64,000 nucleotides of DNA from JBBRSD01 sp038245725 (GTDB lineage: Bacteria > Actinomycetota > Coriobacteriia > Anaerosomatales > JAAXUF01). The stretch is from the NCBI GenBank assembly GCA_038245725.1, contig JBBRSD010000006.1, positions 62,001 through 126,000 of the forward strand. The letters run 5' to 3'. The notes under the pieces were generated by a model. It saw only the letters and a list, made by a program, of their open reading frames with translations. It ran no database searches and was not told the DNA's origin. Shown here in pieces: positions 43,574-51,117 of the stretch. The first letter of the stretch is position 1; every line of letters starts with the position of its first letter. The position numbers and the translations under genes were made by a program.

Positions 43574-44911
43574 ATGGATAATCTCTGGGTTCAAGTTCTG
43601 CTGATCGCCGCCCTCATCGCACTCGAGGGCTACTTCGCCGCAGCTGAGATCGCGCTGATATCTGCGAGGCGCGCTGCACTGCAGACGCGCGCCGACGACG
43701 GCTCGAAGGCGGCCAGGACCGCGCTTGCGCTGCTCGACGATCCGACGCGCCTGCTCGCGACGATCCAGATCGGCATCACGTTCGTGGGTTTCCTGGCGGC
43801 GGCCGCCGGCGCGGTGAGCCTTGCCAAGCCGGTCGAGGCGTGGCTGAGGGCCCTCGGATTCCCGCTCGTCGCCCGGCTCGCTCCAGGCCTGTCGGTTTTC
43901 GGGGTCACGCTCGTCATCAGCTACGTCACGCTCGTCTTCGGTGAGCTCGTGCCGAAGCGCTTCGGGCTCCACGGCGCCGAGAAGGTCTCGCTGTCCGTCG
44001 CTGCGCCGGTCGTGTTCATGGAGCGCGCGCTGGCACCGCTCGTCTGGCTGCTCACGATATCGGCCAAGGGAGTCGCTCAGCTGCTCGGCATGAAGTTCGA
44101 GGGAGGCCGTTCTGGCGTCTCGGAGGAGGAGATCAAGCTCCTCGTCACCGAACAGGGCAGCCTGCTCGACGAGGAAAAGCGCATGATCCACGAGATCTTC
44201 GAACTCGGCGACACCGTCGCGCGCGAAATCATGGTGCCGCGCGTCGATATGGCGGTCGTCGAGGACACCGACACCCTCGCCCGCGTGGCCGAGATCATGC
44301 AGGGCACCGGCTACTCGCGGCTGCCGGTCTTCCACGGCGACCACGACAAGATCGTCGGCGTTGTGATGCTCAAAGACCTCGTCACTCCGCTCGCGACAGG
44401 AAACGGCACTACCGAGCTCGTCAGCGCTCACATGCGCGAGCCGATCTTCGTGCCTGAGACCAAGGGCATCCTGCCGCTCCTCTCGGAGATGCGCGTTACG
44501 CGCAACCAGATGGCGATCGTGGTTGACGAGTACGGCGGCACCGCCGGACTGGCGACCCTCGAAGACATCGTCGAGGAGATCGTGGGCGAGATCGCCGACG
44601 AGTTCGATCGCGAGCACCGCTACGTCACGCGCGTCTCGGACACGGTCTCCGTCCTCGATGGCCGGTTTGCAATCGAGGAGGCGCTCGATCGCGGGCTGCC
44701 GGTCGAGGAGAGCGACGAATACGAGACGGTCGCCGGGTGGATGCTCGCCAAGCTGGGCCACATCCCGGTGCCCGGCGAGCGCTACGAGCACAAGGGGTAC
44801 GAGTTCCGAGTACAGACGATGCGGCGCCGACGTATCGCGCGCATTCGCGTGACCGCGCCGGACCACGCGCGCACCCCACACCTTCCAGACCACGCCGATA
44901 CGCCCGCGTAG
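43574..44911 (+). CDS. CNNM/CorC-HlyC family membrane protein (DUF21, CBS pair, transporter-associated domain)
   Basis: 445 aa. Domains in order: DUF21 membrane region with four helices (1-170), CBS pair (about 205-330, with MVPRVDMAVVE and the IVVDEYGGTAGLATLEDIVEEIVGEI motif) and a CorC_HlyC domain at the end (about 350-430). CNNM/CorC family members are linked to magnesium and cobalt efflux or homeostasis, though some are called hemolysins. The DUF21 start MDNLWVQVLLIAALIALEGYFAAAEIALIS is typical. The CBS pair likely binds nucleotides and Mg2+. Confidence 0.93.
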   Translation: MDNLWVQVLLIAALIALEGYFAAAEIALISARRAALQTRADDGSKAARTALALLDDPTRLLATIQIGITFVGFLAAAAGAVSLAKPVEAWLRALGFPLVARLAPGLSVFGVTLVISYVTLVFGELVPKRFGLHGAEKVSLSVAAPVVFMERALAPLVWLLTISAKGVAQLLGMKFEGGRSGVSEEEIKLLVTEQGSLLDEEKRMIHEIFELGDTVAREIMVPRVDMAVVEDTDTLARVAEIMQGTGYSRLPVFHGDHDKIVGVVMLKDLVTPLATGNGTTELVSAHMREPIFVPETKGILPLLSEMRVTRNQMAIVVDEYGGTAGLATLEDIVEEIVGEIADEFDREHRYVTRVSDTVSVLDGRFAIEEALDRGLPVEESDEYETVAGWMLAKLGHIPVPGERYEHKGYEFRVQTMRRRRIARIRVTAPDHARTPHLPDHADTPA

Positions 44912-44930
44912 CTCGCCTTAGGAGCGCCTC

Positions 44931-45872
44931 ATGTCGACAGTCCCGGCCGCCAGGACGACCCAACCAGGTGACGTGATCGACGCGCATGTGCACCTCTTCA
45001 CGCGTCCCCTCATGATGGAGATCATCGATCGCCCGGAGACGCCGGCGCGCTTCAAGCAGGCGGCCAAAGAGGGCAAGTGGGGTCGCCGAGGCGAACAGAC
45101 GCTGCCTGACCTGTCCGCCGAGGAGGCTGCGAGCTGGTACGTGCAGCGCATCAACGAGGCCGACGTCGCCAAGGCGCTCATCGTCTCGGTACTGCCTGAC
45201 TCGCAGTACACCCGCGACTTCATCCGCGCGGCCAACGGGCACGTTCACGCGCTGTGCAATGTCGACCCGCGCGATCCGGGCGCGCCCGAGCTGCTCGAGC
45301 GCGAGATGGCCGCCGGTTTCCGCGGCGTGAAGCTCTACCCGGTCAACCGCTGCTACCGGCTTTCCGACCCGGCATGCAGGCCGTTCTTTGAGGCCGCGAA
45401 CGAGCTCGGCGCGAACATGATCATCCACTACGGCGTGACGGTCGATCCCTCGGGAGATCTGCGCTACGCCGACCCGCTCGACCTCTCGCCCGTGGCCCGG
45501 GACTTCCCAGACCTGAAGTTCGTGATCGCGCACTTCGGCGCCGGCTGGCTCGACTCGGTCCTGCGCCTCGCGTACCAGTGCAAGAACGTGTGCGTCGATT
45601 CGAGCGGGACCAACAACTGGATGGATTATTACGCGCCGAAGATGGAGCTTTCCGACGTGTTCGAGCGCTGCCTGATGGCGATGGGCCCGGAGCGCATCCT
45701 CTTCGGGACCGACTCGGGCACGACGGCGCCGTACCGCAGGTGGATCCGCTACATGCAGCAACGCACCGTCGAGGAGATGGGCCTCTCCGCACACGACCGC
45801 GACCTCATCCTTCGCGGTAACGCGGCACGGATCTTCCGCCTCGACGAGCCGGCTGTCCCAGGAAACGAGTAG
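44931..45872 (+). CDS. Amidohydrolase family protein (PF04909)
   Basis: 313 aa, with TAGGAGCGCC upstream of the ATG. TIM-barrel metal hydrolase signatures: DAHVHLF (first metal His pair), GVKLYPVNR, IIHYGVTVD, VIAHFGAGW and ILFGTDSG with the catalytic Asp. This Amidohydro_2 group includes decarboxylases such as ACMSD and uncharacterised hydrolases. Substrate not known. It lies 20 bases after the CNNM gene and 5 before the methyltransferase, so the three probably form an operon. Confidence 0.88.
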   Translation: MSTVPAARTTQPGDVIDAHVHLFTRPLMMEIIDRPETPARFKQAAKEGKWGRRGEQTLPDLSAEEAASWYVQRINEADVAKALIVSVLPDSQYTRDFIRAANGHVHALCNVDPRDPGAPELLEREMAAGFRGVKLYPVNRCYRLSDPACRPFFEAANELGANMIIHYGVTVDPSGDLRYADPLDLSPVARDFPDLKFVIAHFGAGWLDSVLRLAYQCKNVCVDSSGTNNWMDYYAPKMELSDVFERCLMAMGPERILFGTDSGTTAPYRRWIRYMQQRTVEEMGLSAHDRDLILRGNAARIFRLDEPAVPGNE

Positions 45873-45876
45873 CGCC

Positions 45877-46674
45877 ATGGCCGAGAACGATGTCCACCCG
45901 AAGACTGCTCCGCAGGTGGACTACGACACCTTCGTGAACTGGGACGCGCGGCTCACGCGCGAGGCGCCACTGTTCCGGCAGGTCTTCGCCGAGGTGAGCG
46001 CGGCGAGCGTCATCGACGTGGGCGCCGGCAGCGCACGGCACGCCATCATGTTCGCGACGTGGGGGCTGTCGGTGGACGCCGTCGACCCCGACGACTCGAT
46101 GCTCGCTCAAGCCGAGACGAACGTCGCCGACGCGGCGCAAGCGATCGCAGAGGCCGGCGGCGAGCTGAGACTGTCGCGTGGCGGCTTCGGCGAGCTCGCG
46201 GGCCTGGGGCTCGGGCCGGCCGACGCGCTCGTGTGCACCGGCAACGCGCTGCCGCACGTCGGCAGCATCGGAGCGCTGCGCGCGGCCTTCGCCGACTTCG
46301 CCGCGGTGGTGCGACCCGGCGGCGCAATCATCGTGCACCTGCTCAACCACGCCCGGCTGCTCGCGAAGCGGCCGCGTTCGATCCCGCCGGTCGTGCGCGA
46401 TACGCCCGACGGGTTGCGCGTGTTCCTGCGCGTTCTCGATTACCCTGAAGACGTGCACGCGATCGGGTTCGACTTCCTGACGCTGACGCGCGACGCGAGC
46501 GACCACTGGGGTCTCGAGTCGCGCCGTTCGGAGCATACGGCGCTGCCTCCGGAGCTGCTGCGAGCAGAGCTCGAGGCGGCCGGTTTCGATCGGGTTGAGC
46601 TTCTCGGCGGGCATGACGGGCATGCCCTCACCGAAGACGACGAGAGCGTGATCGTGGTGGCGCGGCGCAGCTGA
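45877..46674 (+). CDS. Class I SAM-dependent methyltransferase
   Basis: 265 aa. The AdoMet motif is VIDVGAGSARHAIMFA (motif I, G-x-G-x-x-R), VDAVDPDDSML holds the acidic residue binding the ribose, and later strands are ADALVCTGNALPHVG and VVRPGGAIIVHLLN. The N-terminus lacks a recognisable substrate domain. The family fits small-molecule (ubiquinone/menaquinone or other) methyltransferases. It is the last of the cluster with the amidohydrolase. Confidence 0.88.
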   Translation: MAENDVHPKTAPQVDYDTFVNWDARLTREAPLFRQVFAEVSAASVIDVGAGSARHAIMFATWGLSVDAVDPDDSMLAQAETNVADAAQAIAEAGGELRLSRGGFGELAGLGLGPADALVCTGNALPHVGSIGALRAAFADFAAVVRPGGAIIVHLLNHARLLAKRPRSIPPVVRDTPDGLRVFLRVLDYPEDVHAIGFDFLTLTRDASDHWGLESRRSEHTALPPELLRAELEAAGFDRVELLGGHDGHALTEDDESVIVVARRS

Positions 46675-46678
46675 TCGG

Positions 46679-47407
46679 CTAGCGTGCGTCGCCAGCGACG
46701 ACCTGGGGTCCCAGCTCGCAACGCCTGCCGAGGGCGGCGTCGCACGCGGCGATCGGCACGCTGGGATGCGCGGGCAGCCACGCGGCGAGCTCCTCGTCTG
46801 AGGCGAGCGCGGCGTAGACGTGGCACATCGGGAGTCCGGCGACGTTCTGGAAGCAGTCGCACAGGCCCACCTCGGCGACTTGCGCTTCGATGTTGTACGC
46901 CCCTGCGCAGCCGAGGAAGGTGCCGTGCGCCATCCACTCCTCGATGGTGGCGTCGCCAAGCGTGCGCATCGCGACGTCGGTCGTGACCGCGAAGGCGCGC
47001 GGCTGCGCGAGGCCTGGCGTGAGCGCCGCGACGCCGGTGACGACCTGATGCGTCCGGCCCGAGAGCGCCCGCAGCATCCGCCACGCATCGGCGGTGTCGA
47101 CCGGCTTGCCGAGAACCGCGCCGTCGAGCACGACGATCGTGTCGAAGCACAGCACCAGCGCCCCGGCGCCGTGTCCCGCGGCGCGCGCGGCCACGGCCTT
47201 CTCGGCGGCGAGGTGGGCGGCGAGTGCGGCTGGATCGCTGGCGAGCGGCGTGTCGAGCTCCTCGGGCGTGTCGACCGCGGTCGAGGTGAACGGCAGCGAG
47301 AGCCACTCGAGCAGCCGCCGGCGTCGCGGCGACTGCGACGCGAGGACAAGCGCACCCGAAGGGCGGGACGCGTGCATGCGATGAGAGTCGGGGGATGAAG
47401 AGATCAT
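46679..47407 (-). CDS. maf: Maf family nucleotide pyrophosphatase
   Basis: 242 aa. Maf motifs: LASQSPRRRRLLEWL, DTIVVLDGAVLGKP, MLRALSGRTHQVVTGVA and GCAGAYNIEAQ (GxAGxYxIQ-type). These proteins hydrolyse non-canonical or specific nucleoside triphosphates such as dTTP, UTP or modified nucleotides. The chain runs ~45 residues beyond the usual end, with a Cys-containing stretch (CDCFQNVAGLPMCHVYAAL). The start is uncertain: MHASRPSG (47377) and 47407 are both possible and neither has a strong ribosome site. Convergent with the methyltransferase (four-base gap). Confidence 0.88.
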   Translation of the reverse strand: MISSSPDSHRMHASRPSGALVLASQSPRRRRLLEWLSLPFTSTAVDTPEELDTPLASDPAALAAHLAAEKAVAARAAGHGAGALVLCFDTIVVLDGAVLGKPVDTADAWRMLRALSGRTHQVVTGVAALTPGLAQPRAFAVTTDVAMRTLGDATIEEWMAHGTFLGCAGAYNIEAQVAEVGLCDCFQNVAGLPMCHVYAALASDEELAAWLPAHPSVPIAACDAALGRRCELGPQVVAGDAR

Positions 47408-47479
47408 GCGCAGATGATAGCGCGCGCAACAGCGGCGCGACGGCGCGTTTGAGCTGGGCGTCCGAGTACGGCGAGGGCC

Positions 47480-47485
47480 TATAAT
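47480..47485 (+). promoter_or_regulatory. -10 element (TATAAT) of HEAT/HD module copy 2
   Basis: A perfect TATAAT consensus. No good -35 stands at 16-18 bases, so activation or an alternative factor may be needed. It would start transcription near 47492, which favours the GTG start at 47532 over the TTG at 47502. Confidence 0.5.
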
Positions 47486-47531
47486 GTGGTAAGGCGCCGG
47501 CTTGCAGCGCCATCAACGCGAAGGGATGCGC

Positions 47532-49667
47532 GTGGTCGAGCCCGCGACAAGCGAGGCCCAGGTACCGCAGGTGATCGAGCGTTTCGTGCGCCAGCTCATC
47601 GTGGCGGCGAAGGCCGTCGCGCTCTATCCGCCATCGAGCGCGATACCGCGCGACACCGCACGTGACACGATTGACATCCTCAACCTGGCCCTGCGGGAAG
47701 TCCCCGAGGTCCGGTTCGCCGTCACGCGCGACGGGCTCTTCTTCCAGGAGATGCCGGTCTTCCCCGGTCATCACACGTTCATCGCGTTCGCTCGCGAGTT
47801 CTACAACCGCATGCTCGCCGAGGTGCGCTTTCACACCGGAACGACTTCAAAGGACCTCATCGCGTTTCTCACCGTGCTGAACTGGGCGCCCGACGAGCTT
47901 GCGGACGCGGGAGGTTTCGAGTCGCGCCTGTGGGAACAGAACGTCAGCACGATCTCGGTCAGCGAGGCCAAGATCACGCTCGTCGATGCCGAAGCGCCTG
48001 CGTTCGTCGATGAGACCGAGGCTCTCTCGCCCGACGCGATCGATGAGATAGTGGCGCGGGCTCGGCGTGGCTCGGCAGGCGACCAGATCACCATCGCGCG
48101 GTTCATGGCGAACCCGGCAGCTATCCGCCAGTACCTGATGGACTCTCTCATCGCCGGTGGCGCAAACGGCTTCGATCGTATGACCAGCTCCTTTGTGCGA
48201 CTCGCCCATCTCGCATCGACCCTGAGTGCCGAGGAGCGCGACGAGCGCATGAGGTCGCTGGCCGAGGCGATCACGTCGCTTGCCGAAGACGTGCGACGCG
48301 AACTCGTGGGGGAGCGCCTCCTGCCGGAAGCACGCAGCTCCGAACCACTGGCCGCCGTGGTGCGTCAGATGGACATCGACCAGCTCATGCGGATGTTCGC
48401 GACGAGCACTCAAGGCGACGCGTTGCGATCGGCGATGGTCCGCGCGGTCCGCAACCTCAACGCGGTCTCCGGCGTCGATCACGACATGGTCGCGAGAGCC
48501 GCGGGCGGCGCGCTTACCGAGCAGGGACTTTCGACGGACGAGGCCGAGAGCATCATCGATGAGGCCGCCCCCAAACAGCTCACGGTCAGCGATACGTCGG
48601 GCGCGCCGTTCACACGACCCGCGGACACCGTCATTCAGCTCATCGATTCCGCGCCCGTCTCGGCGGAGGTCGCGAGCCATGACCCGGAGATTCTCGCGCT
48701 CAAGGAAGAGGCGCGTCGTGGCATCACCGACATCGATGTCATCGGCGCGCTCGTGACGATGGTGACGCTCGACACGAACTCCGAGCAGTTCGGCATCACG
48801 ATGTCGCGGCTCGATGACGCGGTGGGTCTGCTCATCGAGCGCGGCGAGCTCGAAGCGGCAGCCGAGGTCATGGCCACATTGGGAAGAGCCTCGCAGGAGC
48901 CCGGGCTGGGGGAAGAGCAGCGCACGCGTCTGCTTCGAGCGATCGCCCGCTTCGCCCGTCCCGAGGACATCAAGGCAATCACGGAGGCCCTGCGGCTCTA
49001 CCCTGCGGAATCCGCCGAGCACCAGTCGGCGCTGCGACTCATCAACATGCTCGGCCCGCTCGCCATCAAGCCGCTACTCGAGCAGCTGGCCGGCGAACCG
49101 GACATGGCCGGGCGAAAGAGCCTCGTCGATATGATCAGTGGCATGGCAAGTTCGAACATTGGCGAGCTGGGCGAGCACGTCTCGGATTCGCGCTGGTACT
49201 TCGTGCGCAACGTCGTAAACATCCTGGGCTCGACCAAGGCCGCCGACGTCGTGCCTTATCTCGAGCGCACCGTTCGACACCCCGACGTGAGGGTTCGCCG
49301 AGAAACCATCCGCGCGCTCTCGCAGATCAACGACCGCCGAGCATCCGACATCCTCGTGCACTCGCTCTCCGACGAGGACGGGCAGAACGTGCAACTCGCC
49401 GCGCGCTACCTTGGGCAGCGCGCGGCGATGTCGGCGGTTCCCACCCTCGAGCAGGTCGCTCGCGGCGAAGGCCGGGGCAATCGCGACAACGGGCCTCGCA
49501 TCGAGGCGATCGAAACGCTCGGCAAGCTCGGAGCGACCGGCGCTCTCGGGACGCTGCAGGGACTTGCGGCGCGCCGAACGCTCCTGCGGGGAGCTCGCGC
49601 TCGCGAGCTGCGCAGTGCCGCGCTTGCCGCAATTCAGCGACTCGAAGCGCGGGGAGGGACGCGATGA
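47532..49667 (+). CDS. HEAT-repeat protein, first of HEAT/HD module (copy 2)
   Basis: 711 aa from GTG 47532, with GAAGGG six bases upstream; TTG 47502 and ATG 47526 are alternatives. The N-terminal ~150 residues hold LYPPSSAIP (31-39) and VTRDGLFFQEMPVFPG, then 'dlIAFLTVLNWAPDELADAGGF', as in copy 1. The C-terminal part has six or so HEAT-like repeats (YLERTVRHPDVRVRRETIRALSQI, HSLSDEDGQNVQLAARYLG and following). The end, QGLAARRTLLRGARARELRSAALAAIQRL, aligns with the end of copy 1. It overlaps the HD gene by four bases (ATGA). Confidence 0.65.
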   Translation: MVEPATSEAQVPQVIERFVRQLIVAAKAVALYPPSSAIPRDTARDTIDILNLALREVPEVRFAVTRDGLFFQEMPVFPGHHTFIAFAREFYNRMLAEVRFHTGTTSKDLIAFLTVLNWAPDELADAGGFESRLWEQNVSTISVSEAKITLVDAEAPAFVDETEALSPDAIDEIVARARRGSAGDQITIARFMANPAAIRQYLMDSLIAGGANGFDRMTSSFVRLAHLASTLSAEERDERMRSLAEAITSLAEDVRRELVGERLLPEARSSEPLAAVVRQMDIDQLMRMFATSTQGDALRSAMVRAVRNLNAVSGVDHDMVARAAGGALTEQGLSTDEAESIIDEAAPKQLTVSDTSGAPFTRPADTVIQLIDSAPVSAEVASHDPEILALKEEARRGITDIDVIGALVTMVTLDTNSEQFGITMSRLDDAVGLLIERGELEAAAEVMATLGRASQEPGLGEEQRTRLLRAIARFARPEDIKAITEALRLYPAESAEHQSALRLINMLGPLAIKPLLEQLAGEPDMAGRKSLVDMISGMASSNIGELGEHVSDSRWYFVRNVVNILGSTKAADVVPYLERTVRHPDVRVRRETIRALSQINDRRASDILVHSLSDEDGQNVQLAARYLGQRAAMSAVPTLEQVARGEGRGNRDNGPRIEAIETLGKLGATGALGTLQGLAARRTLLRGARARELRSAALAAIQRLEARGGTR

Positions 49668-51100
49668 GCGGCTCCGACCACCAGACGCCGGGCATCGTCG
49701 AGTCGCCGCGCAGCGACGTCGGCCCCGTAACGAGCTACAGCATCGAGCAGGTGCGCCGCGCGCGCGAGCTTCTCACGCGCATCCATGCCGTCCGCCGTGC
49801 CGCGCGCCTCTACCCGTTCGAGCACCCTGCGGTCGAGGCGGCGGTCGGTGCGCTCGATGGCGTGCTTCGCAGCTACCAGGCCGAACACGTGGACGTGCAG
49901 CTCATACTCCTCGACGGCGAAGTCCTTCTCGGCGAACAGCTCCTTACCGAGGAGAGCGTGCTCTTCGACCAGCTTGTTCGCGAGCTCGTCTCCGCAGGTA
50001 TCGGGTCGATCGTGTTCCACCAGGGCACGACCCGCGCCGAGCTAGCGCGCGCCATGCGCGTGCTGTCTGCAGATGCCGACGAGATCGCGGCGGCCGGCGG
50101 ACTCGAGAAGATGAATGCCGACGCGCGTCTGCAGCAGGTCGACATCGGTCTTGTCGGCGTGATCGAGGCAGGTGTCAAGGAGGAGTTCGAGCTTTCCGAG
50201 GACGTGCGCTCCGCCTTCAGCAGCGCGGTGGGCATTATCCGCGAGATCCAGGGAGCCATCGCCATGCGGCGGCCGATGCACATGCGGCATGTGACGGGCG
50301 TGACAAAATCGCTGGTGGACAACGTGCTCTCGGACCGCCAGGCGATGCTTCAGATGACGAGCCTCAAGAGCCACAACGAATACACGTTCTACCACTCCGC
50401 GAACGTGGCGATCCTCTCGGTGTCGCTCGCTTCGACGCTTACTCGCGATCCTCACTTCCTCTCGTCGCTCGGCTCCGGAGCGTTGCTCCACGACATCGGT
50501 AAGCTCGAGGTCGGCGCGGAGATCATCGACAAGCCGGGACGGCTCGACGACGAGGAGTGGGAGAAGATGCGGCAGCATCCGCTGCTCGGCGCGCAAGAGG
50601 CGGCGAAGATGCCGGGCGTGGACAGCTCGGTGCTCGTCCCCATCCTCGAGCATCACATGCGGTGGGACGGCAGCGGCTACCCGTCCCGCTCACCGCGCCG
50701 CAAGCAGCATCTCACCAGCCGCATCGTGGCGCTGGCCGACAGCTACGACGCGATGACGTCACGGCGCAGCTACTCGTCGGCGCGGGTCCAGGACCAGGCG
50801 ATGCAACTACTGGTAAGCTCCGCGGGCACCTCGCTCGACCCGGCGCTCGTGCGACTCTTCGTCCTGATGATGGGCGCGTACCCGCCGCGGTCGGTAGTGT
50901 TGCTGTCGAACGGCTCCGTGGGAATAGTGCTATCGCCGTCTGCGAACGATCCGTTCCGGCCGCAGGTGCGCATGTTGACCGACTCGCGCGGCGCGTTCGT
51001 CACGGCGATCGATGTCGACCTCGCCGAACGCAAGGATCTGCGCATCGAAGGCCTGATCGATCCGAAGCGCCTCAACATCGATCTCGACAACTACCTGTAG
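49664..51100 (+). CDS. HD-GYP-type phosphodiesterase-like protein with HEAT-module N-terminal domain (copy 2)
   Basis: 478 aa. N-terminal shared domain with LYPFEHPAV (49-57) and 'ILLDGEVLLGEQLLTEESVLFDQLVREL'; then a helical segment; HD part with YHSANV (His244), HDIGK (276-280), ILEHHMRWDGSGYP with DGSGYP (335-340), and RIVALADSYDAMTS. The GYP signature is perfect here, so this copy looks catalytically competent for HD-GYP cyclic-dinucleotide hydrolysis. It follows the HEAT gene and precedes the UPF0182 gene by 17 bases, so all three may be co-transcribed. Confidence 0.85.
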   Translation: MSGSDHQTPGIVESPRSDVGPVTSYSIEQVRRARELLTRIHAVRRAARLYPFEHPAVEAAVGALDGVLRSYQAEHVDVQLILLDGEVLLGEQLLTEESVLFDQLVRELVSAGIGSIVFHQGTTRAELARAMRVLSADADEIAAAGGLEKMNADARLQQVDIGLVGVIEAGVKEEFELSEDVRSAFSSAVGIIREIQGAIAMRRPMHMRHVTGVTKSLVDNVLSDRQAMLQMTSLKSHNEYTFYHSANVAILSVSLASTLTRDPHFLSSLGSGALLHDIGKLEVGAEIIDKPGRLDDEEWEKMRQHPLLGAQEAAKMPGVDSSVLVPILEHHMRWDGSGYPSRSPRRKQHLTSRIVALADSYDAMTSRRSYSSARVQDQAMQLLVSSAGTSLDPALVRLFVLMMGAYPPRSVVLLSNGSVGIVLSPSANDPFRPQVRMLTDSRGAFVTAIDVDLAERKDLRIEGLIDPKRLNIDLDNYL

Positions 51101-51117
51101 ACGTCACGGGAGAAGAC

